Origin: Candidatus Abzuiibacterium crystallinum
Lineage (GTDB): Bacteria > Omnitrophota > Omnitrophia > Omnitrophales > Abzuiibacteriaceae
Assembly: GCA_002787155.1 (NCBI GenBank)
Contig: PCVY01000016.1
Span: 30,766-71,883 of the forward strand
Direction of reading: 5' to 3'
Length of the DNA: 41,118 bases
The notes below the pieces were generated by a model. It ran no database searches, was not told the DNA's origin, and saw only the letters and a list, made by a program, of their open reading frames with translations. The translations under genes and the position numbers were made by a program. Within the stretch, counting starts at the first letter, position 1. Each line of letters begins with the position of its first letter. Below are positions 16,412 through 24,757 of this stretch, in pieces.

Positions 16412-16765
16412 ATGCCAAGAGCAACCAGAACGCCGGCAACGCGCCGGCGTAAGAAAAAATGGCTGAAAAAAGCCAAAGGATTTTACAGCGGCCGCCGCAA
16501 GTTGTATCGAACCGCACGTGAAACAGTCCAGCGCGCCATGGCGTACGCCACGCGCGATCGTAAGCAGCGGAGGCGAAACTATCGGCAGCTATGGATTCAA
16601 CGGCTGAATGCGGCATGCCGTGAGCAAGGGGTCGCTTACTCACGATTCATCGCCATGCTCAAAAAAGCTAAAATTCAGCTTGATCGGAGAGCGCTCTCTG
16701 AACTTGCCATTCAAGACCGGCAGTCTTTCAATCAATTGGTAGAACTTGCAAAAGGCGCCAAATAA
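16412..16765 (+). CDS. rplT: 50S ribosomal protein bL20
   Basis: A 117-aa ribosomal protein needed for early 50S assembly; in other bacteria it also represses its own operon by binding the mRNA. The basic N-terminal arm and the body segments AKGFYSGRRKLYRTARETVQRA, AYATRDRKQRRRNYRQLWIQRLNAACRE and GVAYSRFIAMLKKA (each quoted only as family landmarks) are typical. A CGGAG Shine-Dalgarno sits 7 nt before the ATG. It is separated from rpmI by 32 bp. Confidence 0.97.
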   Translation: MPRATRTPATRRRKKKWLKKAKGFYSGRRKLYRTARETVQRAMAYATRDRKQRRRNYRQLWIQRLNAACREQGVAYSRFIAMLKKAKIQLDRRALSELAIQDRQSFNQLVELAKGAK

Positions 16766-16832
16766 AACGTTTTGCATCACCTGATGCCATGGGTCACTTG
16801 TTCAGGGTGGCTTGTGATGATTGGCAATTCAA

Positions 16833-17810
16833 ATGACCGACATGGATTTTCAAGCCCTCGAAAAAGAGGCTCGTGAAGCAATTCAACAAGCGCACAAAGC
16901 CGACGACTTAGAGGCTCTCAAAGTTAAATATCTCGGCAAGAAAGGCTCCATTACTGCGCTTTTAAAACAGGTTAGTCAGGTGCCGCCGCCGGAACGTCCT
17001 GTTTTTGGTCAAAAGGTTAACCAGCTTAAGCATCTTGTTCAGTCGCTCATAACTGAACAACAAACTAAATTAGCAGGTGATCCGGATCACGACCCCGGTT
17101 TTGATCCGACGTTGGATGGCATCAAACCCGCCGTTGGTTCGTTGCACCCGATTACCCGGACCATTCGCGAAATTTGCGTCATTTTTAGCCGTTTGGGTTT
17201 TGACACAGTAGACGGCCGTGAAATTGAAACTGAGTTCTACAATTTTACGGCTCTTAATATTCCGCTTGATCATCCATCGCGCGATGCTTTTGACACCTTC
17301 TACACACCGCAAGGCTATTTGCTTCGCAGCCAAACCTCGACAGTTCAAGTGAGGGAAATGAAACGCCGCAAGCCGCCGCTTCGAATTTTGGCACCCGGAC
17401 GTGTTTACAGGCCGGATGCGGTTGATGCCAGTCATTCGTTTATGTTTCATCAAATAGAAGGGTTGATGGTAGATCAAAAAACCAATTTTGCAGATTTGAA
17501 GGGCGTCATTCACTTATTTTTAAAACAGCTATTTGGCGAAAAACTTAAAATGAGATTCCGTCCGCATTTTTTCCCTTTTACTGAACCAAGCGTTGAAGTG
17601 GATATTAAATGGGGAGAGAGGTGGCTCGAAGTTTTAGGGGCGGGACAAGTGAACCCCATGGTTTTTAAATATGCCGGCTATCCGCCGAGACGTTATCAAG
17701 GCTTTGCATTTGGTCTTGGGATCGAACGAATTGTGATGCTGCGGTATGGCATTAAAGATATTCGTTTATTGTTTGAGAACGATCAAAGGTTTTTGGAGCA
17801 ATTTCGATGA
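16833..17810 (+). CDS. pheS: Phenylalanyl-tRNA synthetase alpha subunit
   Basis: PheS carries the class II catalytic core of the heterotetrameric enzyme that charges tRNA-Phe. The N-terminal coiled coil (first 90 residues or so) is followed by the core, with HPITRTIREI, motif 2 residues in RTSTVQ-like SQTSTVQVREM, FHQIEGLMVD, and motif 3 in GFAFGLGIERIVMLRYGI. The start is uncertain: TTG 16821 is nearest the AGGGTGG at 16804-16810, whereas ATG 16833 and ATG 16842 are in frame and closer to the usual PheS N-terminus. I chose ATG 16833, giving 325 aa. The stop overlaps pheT by 4 bp (ATGA). Confidence 0.94.
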   Translation: MTDMDFQALEKEAREAIQQAHKADDLEALKVKYLGKKGSITALLKQVSQVPPPERPVFGQKVNQLKHLVQSLITEQQTKLAGDPDHDPGFDPTLDGIKPAVGSLHPITRTIREICVIFSRLGFDTVDGREIETEFYNFTALNIPLDHPSRDAFDTFYTPQGYLLRSQTSTVQVREMKRRKPPLRILAPGRVYRPDAVDASHSFMFHQIEGLMVDQKTNFADLKGVIHLFLKQLFGEKLKMRFRPHFFPFTEPSVEVDIKWGERWLEVLGAGQVNPMVFKYAGYPPRRYQGFAFGLGIERIVMLRYGIKDIRLLFENDQRFLEQFR

Positions 17811-19855
17811 AGCTTAGCTGGAACTGGTTACAAGATTACATCACCGTTAAAGCCGCACCGGAAGAAGCGGCACTGCGCTTAACCATGGCCGGCCTTGAAG
17901 TAGAAGAAGTCAAAAAAATAGGCAGCGATTACCAGCTGACAACGGAAGTAACCTCGAATCGCCCCGATTGGCTTTCGCACATAGGTGTGGCACGCGAACT
18001 TGCAGCGTTGTTCGGGGGCAAACTTAAAATGCCATCCTGTAAGCTGCCTAAAAGCGAATCAACCGAGCGGGTAATTCAAATCCGTACACCGGATTCCAAA
18101 TGGTGTCACTTTTATTCGGGGGTTATTTTGGAAGGTGTTGATCAACGCCAAACACCGTCCTGGATGCGTGAGCGTTTAGAAGTTTGTGGCATTCGTTCAA
18201 TTAATCTAATCGTTGATATCACCAATTATGTACTGCTCGAAACAGGCCAGCCTTTGCATGCATTTGACCTTAATCAGTTGCAAGGCAACACAATTACGGC
18301 ACGGCACGCCAAGGCAAAAGAGAAATTTCAGGCACTGAATGATATTCAATACGAATTAATATCGGATGATCTGGTGATTGCTGATGAAAGAGGTCCCGTG
18401 GCTTTGGGCGGCGTGATGGGCGGCAAACAATCTGAGGTGACGTCTTCCACAAAAAATATATTATTGGAATCGGCAGCTTTCTCAGCAGCTGCTATCCGAA
18501 GAACCTCCAGAAGATTGAAACTCATCAGCGACTCGTCGTATCGCTTTGAGCGAGGTGTCGACCCGGCCTTAGTTGCGTTTGCGCGTCACCGGGCCGCACA
18601 TTTAATCGAAGAACTGGCAGGGGTCGGGAAGATAGGCCGTACACTTTCATCGGGCAAATTGGTTGTTAAAACCAAGCGGATTATCTTGGCCGTTGAAGAG
18701 ATTCCTCGCATACTAGGGCTTCGAATACCGGCTGCTAAAATCAAAAAGATTTTAATTTCTCTCGGTATCCGTACTTCATTGTCAGGGAAAAAGCTCATTT
18801 GTCAAATTCCCTCATCCAGAAGCGATATCACGATCCCCGAGGATTTAATCGAGGAAGCAGCACGCATTCATGGTTATGATCGAATACCCGAGCGGTTGCC
18901 AACGCTAAAGTCAACTCAACCGCAGATTGACCCCTTGTTGTCCTTGGCGGATGAGGTTCGAAATATTTGTATTTCATTTGGACTGCAAGAAATGGTCAGT
19001 TTTAGTTTGATTGCTCCCCAATCAGCAGAATCCTTGTCGATTGAGAAAAAACAATGGGTAACCGTTGATAATCCGCGTAATCAGAACCTGACATTAATGA
19101 GACCCTCTTTGGCCGTGAGCTGCCTGGAAGCGGTTCAGAAGAATTTGAATGTCGGAAGCAAATCTGTGAGATTGTTTGAAGTGGCAAATCGTTACTTAAG
19201 TGCGGAAGAAGCGCTGCCGCTTGAAGAGCGGATGTTGGGGATCATTCTGTGCGGTCATAAGGCAGGCAACTGGCTGGATCCCGAACGCCCTTATGAACTC
19301 TTTGACTTAAAAGGGATCATCGCCAGCTTGTGCCAATTGGTTCAGAGACGAAATTGCCGTTTTGATATTTCTAAAAATTCCATGTTTGTTCGCGGGCAGG
19401 GATTTGATTTAATGCATGATCAAAAACGCCTGGGAAACTTGGGAGTAATCAGCCAGTCAATTAAGAAGAACTTCGACATCGATCGGCCTGTTTTTTTTGC
19501 AGAACTTTCTTTATCGCAGTTGGCGCAAATTCAGCCGCAATTAATCAAGTATGAAGATATTCTTAAGTTTCCACCCATTGAAAGAGATTTGTCTTTGGTC
19601 GTCGATTTGAATGTCCGCGCTCAAGATCTTTCAAACGAGATCATGAAACTGGGAAAGGGTCTGATTCGCTCTGTAGAGATTTTTGATTTGTACCAAGGAA
19701 AGAAAATGCCGGTTGGCAAAAAAAGCGTTGCTTTTCGATTGCTTTACCAGTCGCCGGAGCGCACCTTGCAAGCGCAGGAAGTCAATGAGCTGCATTTTGC
19801 TATTGTGGACGCGCTACAAGAAAAATTTAAAGCCAGTTTGCCGACCAAAGCCTAA
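17807..19855 (+). CDS. pheT: Phenylalanyl-tRNA synthetase beta subunit, short form without B2 domain
   Basis: PheT forms the tetramer with PheS, edits Tyr-tRNA-Phe and contacts the tRNA. After MKLSWNWLQDYI and MAGLEVEEV the sequence goes directly to DYQLTTEVTSNRPDWLSHIG, so the EMAP-II-like B2 tRNA-binding insert of about 110 residues is absent. This explains 682 aa instead of about 795. The B3/B4 editing module (INLIVDITNYVLLETGQPLHAFDL, about residues 130-155), the B5 domain (SSRSDITIPEDLIEEAARIHGYDRIP) and the C-terminal B8 anticodon-binding domain (FPPIERDLSLVV, SVEIFDLYQGKKMP) are all present. Short PheT proteins exist in other phyla, so this is probably ancestral loss, not a deletion artefact. 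Confidence 0.94.
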   Translation: MKLSWNWLQDYITVKAAPEEAALRLTMAGLEVEEVKKIGSDYQLTTEVTSNRPDWLSHIGVARELAALFGGKLKMPSCKLPKSESTERVIQIRTPDSKWCHFYSGVILEGVDQRQTPSWMRERLEVCGIRSINLIVDITNYVLLETGQPLHAFDLNQLQGNTITARHAKAKEKFQALNDIQYELISDDLVIADERGPVALGGVMGGKQSEVTSSTKNILLESAAFSAAAIRRTSRRLKLISDSSYRFERGVDPALVAFARHRAAHLIEELAGVGKIGRTLSSGKLVVKTKRIILAVEEIPRILGLRIPAAKIKKILISLGIRTSLSGKKLICQIPSSRSDITIPEDLIEEAARIHGYDRIPERLPTLKSTQPQIDPLLSLADEVRNICISFGLQEMVSFSLIAPQSAESLSIEKKQWVTVDNPRNQNLTLMRPSLAVSCLEAVQKNLNVGSKSVRLFEVANRYLSAEEALPLEERMLGIILCGHKAGNWLDPERPYELFDLKGIIASLCQLVQRRNCRFDISKNSMFVRGQGFDLMHDQKRLGNLGVISQSIKKNFDIDRPVFFAELSLSQLAQIQPQLIKYEDILKFPPIERDLSLVVDLNVRAQDLSNEIMKLGKGLIRSVEIFDLYQGKKMPVGKKSVAFRLLYQSPERTLQAQEVNELHFAIVDALQEKFKASLPTKA

Positions 19856-19856
19856 A

Positions 19857-21476
19857 ATGACAAATTTGCTATCACCCATCAATAAAACAGCCGGTAAAAA
19901 TTATCTTTTACTTGCCAGCTTTTTTTGTCTGTTTCTCTTGATGTTTGTTCCGCCTATTGGTTTGTGTGCAGTCAGCGACGAGGTTTCTGGTCAATTTCAA
20001 GAATTAAGTATTCTGACACGTCAGTTTCAAAACAGAGGTTATAATACCGAGGAAATTGCAAATCGTTTAGACCAAACGGTCGCGCTTATTTCTAATCAGC
20101 AATTCGATGAAGCCGGTCAATTGCTGGGTCAAGTTGAAGAAGACCTTAAATCATTGGGCCGCTCAAAGCCGCTGCCTTATGGCGAGCGAATTCGAATTGA
20201 ATGGCTTGAAGTGTATGGCGATATTTTTAGGAAATTTGCATTTATTATTTTAACTGCTTACTTTCTCATTCGGCTAAAACGTTTCAGAGATATTTTTACA
20301 AGGCATGAGCCGCACGAAATCAGAAAACAAAGGCTGCTTCTTTTGTTTGTTTTTTTTACATTGGGCGCCGTTTCGGCAGGGCTTGGGTTTATTCGTTACG
20401 GCGAATCGGATTGGCATTTTCTTGATTTACAGCTGGTTTATACCACCCTTTGCGGATTGATCGGCGGCAGCGTGACGGGCGGCATTTGCGGTTTATTAGG
20501 AGGATTGTTCCGGCTTTTTTTAAAGGCTGGCAATCTGTCCTATTTTTTTATTTTGGCGGGTGCAGGTTTAATCGGGGGTTGGATCGCTCGCGTCAAAGTA
20601 CCAATTGCGCCGGCAAGACGCACGGCTCTTTTGGCGGGTTTGGTTGTGGGGACCTTTCATGGATTGGTGGCTTACGCACCCCTGTGGCGCAGCATGGGAT
20701 TTTCGGTGGTCAATGGGGTTATTTTTTCACTGGTAGCACTTGAGACGTTGAGTGTTTATATTTTTGTGGCGGTTGCCCTTGGTGTGATTGCTGATCAGCG
20801 GCGTAAGAAATTAGAAAAGCTGCTGCCCGAAATGAAGCTTAAGTTCTTACAGGCGCAGATTAATCCGCACTTTCTTTTTAATGCCCTTAATACAATTGCA
20901 GCCATTTGCAGCAGAGAAAAGGCAGAGCAAGCCAGACATTTGATCGTCAAGTTATCTAATTATTTCAGACGCATTGTGAAACGGGAAGACGAGTGGGTAT
21001 CGCTGGAAGAAGAGCTAAAACACATTGACTCCTATTTGGAACTTGAAAAAGCCAGATACCAAGATGGGCTTCAAATTGAAAAGGAGGTTAATCTTAGCAA
21101 AAAGGGACTTCATGCGGAACTGCCGATTTTAATCTTGCAACCGATCGTTGAAAATGCTATTAAACATGGGTTGGCTGCTAAATCAGGCGGAGGTCTCCTT
21201 AAAATTTCAGCTTGGGAAAACGGTGAAAATGTCGAAATACAAGTAAGAGATGATGGGGTTGGTATCCAAGCCGACAAACTGAATGAAATCAGGATGGCAG
21301 AAGCACAAAAGCCCCAAAATCCCGGTTCGGAGGGCAGTGGGATTGGCTTGCGAAATATCGGAGAACGATTAAGATATCAGTTTGGCCCCGGCTATCGGTT
21401 GCAAATTGAAAGTGAAATCGGAAAAGGAACAACGATTCAATTTAAAATTCCATTAGAACGCGAAGAAGAGGAGTAA
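19857..21476 (+). CDS. LytS-type sensor histidine kinase (membrane)
   Basis: A 539-aa two-component sensor. It has an N-terminal signal or membrane anchor (residues 16-38) and an extracytoplasmic helical stretch of about 85 residues. A multi-helix membrane region of the 5TM-LYT type follows, with the glycine-rich CGLIGGSVTGGICGLLGGLF. The cytoplasmic kinase core has the LytS/YehU phosphoacceptor H338 in QINPHFLFNALNTI, then the ATPase domain with LQPIVENAIKHGL, DDGVGI and GSGIGLRNIGERL. I start at ATG 19857, one base after the pheT stop; an earlier in-frame ATG lies inside pheT and is unlikely. The response regulator gene follows 5 bp later. The signal sensed is unknown; in related systems it is the cell envelope, murein fragments or small metabolites. 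Confidence 0.9.
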   Translation: MTNLLSPINKTAGKNYLLLASFFCLFLLMFVPPIGLCAVSDEVSGQFQELSILTRQFQNRGYNTEEIANRLDQTVALISNQQFDEAGQLLGQVEEDLKSLGRSKPLPYGERIRIEWLEVYGDIFRKFAFIILTAYFLIRLKRFRDIFTRHEPHEIRKQRLLLLFVFFTLGAVSAGLGFIRYGESDWHFLDLQLVYTTLCGLIGGSVTGGICGLLGGLFRLFLKAGNLSYFFILAGAGLIGGWIARVKVPIAPARRTALLAGLVVGTFHGLVAYAPLWRSMGFSVVNGVIFSLVALETLSVYIFVAVALGVIADQRRKKLEKLLPEMKLKFLQAQINPHFLFNALNTIAAICSREKAEQARHLIVKLSNYFRRIVKREDEWVSLEEELKHIDSYLELEKARYQDGLQIEKEVNLSKKGLHAELPILILQPIVENAIKHGLAAKSGGGLLKISAWENGENVEIQVRDDGVGIQADKLNEIRMAEAQKPQNPGSEGSGIGLRNIGERLRYQFGPGYRLQIESEIGKGTTIQFKIPLEREEEE

Positions 21477-21481
21477 TAGTT

Positions 21482-22249
21482 ATGCCGACCGTCTTATTAG
21501 TTGATGATGAACCGCTTGCTCGTGAAGGTTTGAAACGATTGCTGGGTGCTTGCCACGATGTTCGCGTGGTGGGTGAGGCGGCCGATGGAAAAGAGGCTAT
21601 GGAGAAAGTGCGGGATTTGCATCCGCAAATTGTTTTCTTAGATATTCGGATGCCGAAGATGTCTGGATTGGAAGTGGCGGCCGAAGTCAGTAAACTGGAA
21701 ACTCCTCCCGTTATTGTTTTTGCAACTGCTTATGACGACTACGCGGTAAAGGCTTTCGAGCTAAGCGCAGTAGATTATATTCTAAAACCTTACGAAAAAG
21801 AACGCATCCTGAAGGCCATGGACCGCGCGAAAGCATTGTTAGGGCAAACAGAAGTTTTGAAGGATCAGTTTCAGGTGCTGAATCGCGCTGTTTCAAAAGG
21901 CAGTTATTTAGACCGAATCTGTGGCTATCAGGCAGATAATAAAGATCGAAGTTTTTTTGACGTGATGAGCGTGGTTTATTTCCATGCTGAATTGGCGGAT
22001 GTTTATGCGCATTTAAAAGAAGGGAAAACTTATTTGGTAAAATCTACCCTGAAAGAATTGATCACCAAGTTAAATCCCAAGAAGTTTTTTCAAGTGCACA
22101 AAGCACATATTGTTAATACTGAATTTGTGGAGAAAATATCACCGGCTTCAAGCGGTAATTTTGTGATCCACTTAAAGCATTCTGACCAGAAAACCGTACC
22201 GTTATCCCGTCGTTTTGCGCGTCCTTTTCGAGATGCACTTCGATGGTAA
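21482..22249 (+). CDS. LytTR-family response regulator
   Basis: Partner of the LytS-type kinase encoded just upstream. Residues 1-120 are a receiver domain with acidic pocket D8-D9, phosphoacceptor D54 in FLDIRMP, T82 and K102 in LKPY. The C-terminal part (about 150-255) is a LytTR DNA-binding domain, seen in VYFHAELADVYAHLKEGKTY, the FFQVHKAHIVNT segment and VPLSRRFARPFRDAL at the end. LytTR proteins bind direct repeats upstream of target promoters; no target site could be recognised here. Sits between pheT and rarA on the same strand with gaps of 5 bp and 1 bp, so all may be co-transcribed. Confidence 0.93.
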   Translation: MPTVLLVDDEPLAREGLKRLLGACHDVRVVGEAADGKEAMEKVRDLHPQIVFLDIRMPKMSGLEVAAEVSKLETPPVIVFATAYDDYAVKAFELSAVDYILKPYEKERILKAMDRAKALLGQTEVLKDQFQVLNRAVSKGSYLDRICGYQADNKDRSFFDVMSVVYFHAELADVYAHLKEGKTYLVKSTLKELITKLNPKKFFQVHKAHIVNTEFVEKISPASSGNFVIHLKHSDQKTVPLSRRFARPFRDALRW

Positions 22250-22250
22250 T

Positions 22251-23615
22251 ATGAGCGATTTGTTTTCCGCATCAGTTCCTCAAACTAAAACCACCGATGT
22301 GAAGCGAAGTCAGTTTGAACCGCTTGCGCATCGCTTGCGTCCTCAGACATTAGAAGCGTTTTTTGGGCAAGCACATCTTCTTTCAGATGGAAAGCTTCTG
22401 AAGCGCTTGATCGTATCCGACCGGATTTCGTCACTTATTTTTTATGGGCCACCCGGAAGCGGCAAGACAACCTTGGCGCATATTATTGCTGCTGCGACCA
22501 AAGCACATTATCGAAGTTTAAATGCCGTTTCATCAAATGTTCAAGAGCTGCGCCGGGTTATTGATGAGGCGCGGCAATATAAAAAAATAAACCAGGCGGT
22601 TCGGACTATTTTATTTGTTGATGAAATTCATCGATTTAATAAAGCGCAGCAAGATGTGTTGATGCCGGATATTGAAAACGGAACAGTCATTTTAATCGGA
22701 TCTACCACGCAAAATCCTTCCTTTACGGTGAACAGCCCTTTGCTGTCACGCTCCCATGTGTTTGAGTTTAAACCGCTTGATGATGCCGCGATGAAGCAGA
22801 TTATCGAGAATGCCTTGCATGACAAAGATAGGGGGCTCGGTACGTTTAAAATCATGATGACGGAAGGGGCCGTTCAGCATTTGATTAAACATGCACTGGG
22901 AGATGCGCGCCGTGTTCTTAATGCGCTTGAAGTAGGTGTGTTGACCACTCCGCCGGATGCGGAAGGCTTGATTCAGTTCGACGAGCAGGTGGCGGCCGAA
23001 TCTTGTCAGAAAAAGATTGTGTATTACGACGATGGCGGAGATTACCATTATGATACGGCCAGTGTTTTTATTAAAAGCATGCGAGGTTCGGATCCGGACG
23101 CTGCTGTCTACTGGTTGGCAAAAATGTTACATGCCGGAGAAGACCCGCGCTTCATTGCCCGCCGAATTGTTATTTTAGCTTCGGAAGATATTGGCAACGC
23201 CGATCCGCAGGCCCTGATTTTAGCGTCCAGCGGATTGAATGCGATTGAGTTTGTTGGGATGCCCGAAGCCAGGATTATTTTATCTCAATTGGTCACTTAC
23301 ATGGCGTTAGCGCCTAAGAGCAACGCTTCTTATGAAGCGATTGAATCGGCAACCCAGGATGTACAAAATGAGTCCATAGAGGAAGTGCCGACGCATCTCC
23401 GAGATAGCCACGGAAAGGTTTCGAAACAACTGGGGCGGGGGAAAGACTATCTTTACGCACATCATTTCCAAGAAGGTATCGTGAATCAATCATATCGGGA
23501 AAGTCATCATACTTATTATCATCCAAAGGCCATTGGGTTTGAGAAGACCCTGCAGGAGCGCATTGCCTACATTCAACGGTTAAAATCACAGAAATCATCT
23601 TCCCATGCTTCCTAA
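22251..23615 (+). CDS. rarA: Replication-associated recombination protein RarA (MgsA)
   Basis: A clamp-loader-like AAA+ ATPase that acts at stalled replication forks. Visible motifs are Walker A GPPGSGKT (66-73), Walker B LFVDEIHRF with D124-E125, STTQNPSFTVNSPLLSRS as sensor 1 region, and the RarA-specific C-terminal part with SMRGSDPDAAVYWLAKML, SEDIGNADPQAL and YHPKAIGFEKTL. The start is ATG 22251, one base after the preceding stop; a longer frame from 22215 would overlap the LytTR gene and adds nothing conserved. The resulting 454 aa matches the family. The 3' end overlaps the sigma-54 activator gene by 11 bp. Confidence 0.93.
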   Translation: MSDLFSASVPQTKTTDVKRSQFEPLAHRLRPQTLEAFFGQAHLLSDGKLLKRLIVSDRISSLIFYGPPGSGKTTLAHIIAAATKAHYRSLNAVSSNVQELRRVIDEARQYKKINQAVRTILFVDEIHRFNKAQQDVLMPDIENGTVILIGSTTQNPSFTVNSPLLSRSHVFEFKPLDDAAMKQIIENALHDKDRGLGTFKIMMTEGAVQHLIKHALGDARRVLNALEVGVLTTPPDAEGLIQFDEQVAAESCQKKIVYYDDGGDYHYDTASVFIKSMRGSDPDAAVYWLAKMLHAGEDPRFIARRIVILASEDIGNADPQALILASSGLNAIEFVGMPEARIILSQLVTYMALAPKSNASYEAIESATQDVQNESIEEVPTHLRDSHGKVSKQLGRGKDYLYAHHFQEGIVNQSYRESHHTYYHPKAIGFEKTLQERIAYIQRLKSQKSSSHAS

Positions 23616-24594
23616 AACGGAATCAAAGAATTTTGGGCTTATCGGGGCGAGTGCTGCCATAAAAAAAGTGCAGACTTTGGTCAACAAAGTCGCACCTTTT
23701 GATGCGCCTGTTTTAATTGAGGGTGAAAGCGGTACGGGCAAAGAATTAGTGGCAAAAGGCATTCATTTCAGCGGACCGCGGAAAAATAAGGAATTTGTTG
23801 TCGTGAATTGTTCGGCTTTTCCGGATCAACTTCTGGAAAGCGAATTATTTGGGCATATGCGGGGGTCTTTTACGGGGGCAATTGCCGAAAAAAAAGGGCT
23901 TTTCGAGATTGCCGATCAAGGCACCTTCTTTTTAGATGAAGTCGGTGACATGAGTCCGGCTTTGCAAGTTAAGCTTTTAAGAGTTTTGCAAGAAGGGATT
24001 TTTATGAAGGTAGGCGGCACTTCATCTGTTCAAGTGAATGTTCGAATTATCGCAGCTACCAATAAGGATTTGAAAGATGCTGTTGCTGCTAAGCAGTTTC
24101 GGGAAGATCTGTATTTTCGTCTTAATGTCATGCACATTAAATTGCCGCCTTTGCGGCAGCGTGTTGAGGATATTCCTTTGTTAGTCGATTATATTTCTCA
24201 GAAAATTGCACAACGCAACGAACAACCGGTTAAAACAGTCTCGCCCAAAGCGCTGCGTTTACTGACCCAATACAGCTGGCCCGGCAATGTTCGTGAATTA
24301 GAAAATGAACTGGAAAAAGCTTATGTTTTTTCTGATGAAAAGATGATAAGCGAGAGTTGCTTTTTACACTTAAATAGTCAGACGGGAGGTGCTCAGAAGA
24401 GTGAGAAGAACCTTAAAGAAAAGACGCCGCGAAGTTTGAAAGAACGCAAGAAAATGATGGTGAGTAAGCTTGAAAAAAGCATGATTGAGGAAGCGCTGCG
24501 AGAGGCTAAGGGTAATCAAACAAAAGCATCCAAGCAATTAGGTATATCCCGCCAAGATTTAATCAGGAAAATCCACCTTTATAATATATCGTAA
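23605..24594 (+). CDS. Sigma-54-dependent transcriptional activator without a sensory domain
   Basis: A 329-aa bacterial enhancer-binding protein made of an AAA+ domain and a Fis-type DNA-binding helix-turn-helix. It begins directly with LIGASAAIKKVQ, so no receiver, GAF or PAS domain is present. Walker A is GESGTGKE (40-47), the sigma-54 contact loop reads GSFTGA (87-92, the common variant of GAFTGA), and FFLDEVGDM is Walker B. RFREDLYFRLN-like FREDLYFRLNVMHI and SWPGNVRELENE are the later landmarks. The C-terminal helix-turn-helix is GNQTKASKQLGISRQDLIRK. Activity must be controlled by a partner protein, by level, or by the helical linker (about 255-290). The STAS-PilZ genes downstream are candidate targets. 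Confidence 0.92.
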   Translation: MLPKTESKNFGLIGASAAIKKVQTLVNKVAPFDAPVLIEGESGTGKELVAKGIHFSGPRKNKEFVVVNCSAFPDQLLESELFGHMRGSFTGAIAEKKGLFEIADQGTFFLDEVGDMSPALQVKLLRVLQEGIFMKVGGTSSVQVNVRIIAATNKDLKDAVAAKQFREDLYFRLNVMHIKLPPLRQRVEDIPLLVDYISQKIAQRNEQPVKTVSPKALRLLTQYSWPGNVRELENELEKAYVFSDEKMISESCFLHLNSQTGGAQKSEKNLKEKTPRSLKERKKMMVSKLEKSMIEEALREAKGNQTKASKQLGISRQDLIRKIHLYNIS

Positions 24595-24597
24595 ATA

Positions 24598-24633
24598 GTA
24601 ACAAAATTATTACAAATGTAACAATTATATTAC
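24598..24633 (+). promoter_or_regulatory. Two tandem GTAA-N8-TTAC palindromes (candidate operator or enhancer site)
   Basis: GTAACAAAATTATTAC (24598-24613) and GTAACAATTATATTAC (24618-24633) are imperfect palindromes of the same form. They lie exactly 20 bp apart, that is, on the same face of the helix. They follow the sigma-54 activator stop and lie about 100-130 bp upstream of a sigma-54-like element at 24730, the usual position for activator sites. The region 24595-24757 is otherwise AT-rich and gene-free. Confidence 0.45.
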
Positions 24634-24729
24634 TATTTTAGTGACCTAGAATCAATTAAGAATTTTTCTTTAATTACTGTAACCCATTTATTTTCAATCA
24701 CTTAAAGAAATTTAATGATTTTAAATATC

Positions 24730-24746
24730 TTGGCATATCAATTGAT
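24730..24746 (+). promoter_or_regulatory. Candidate sigma-54 (-24/-12) promoter element
   Basis: TTGGCATATCAATTGAT matches the -24 half (TTGGCA) and the spacing of the sigma-54 consensus, with GG and the -12 dinucleotide separated by 10 bp. The -12 GC is replaced by GA, which weakens it. The start of transcription would be near 24757, so the mRNA would be leaderless for ATG 24758 or have a 10-nt leader for ATG 24767. Confidence 0.3.
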
Positions 24747-24757
24747 ACTTTTTAAGC

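Noticed and set aside
16430..16450. An 8-bp perfect GC-rich hairpin (ACGCCGGC, loop AACGC, GCCGGCGT) within the first codons of rplT, considered as an L20 autoregulatory site
   Set aside because: It is explained by Thr-Pro-Ala-Thr-Arg-Arg-Arg codons and lacks recognisable similarity to known L20 binding structures.
19683..19856. Longer form of the LytS-type kinase starting inside pheT
   Set aside because: The extra 58 residues lie in another frame of pheT and precede the signal or membrane anchor; ATG 19857 follows the pheT stop by one base.
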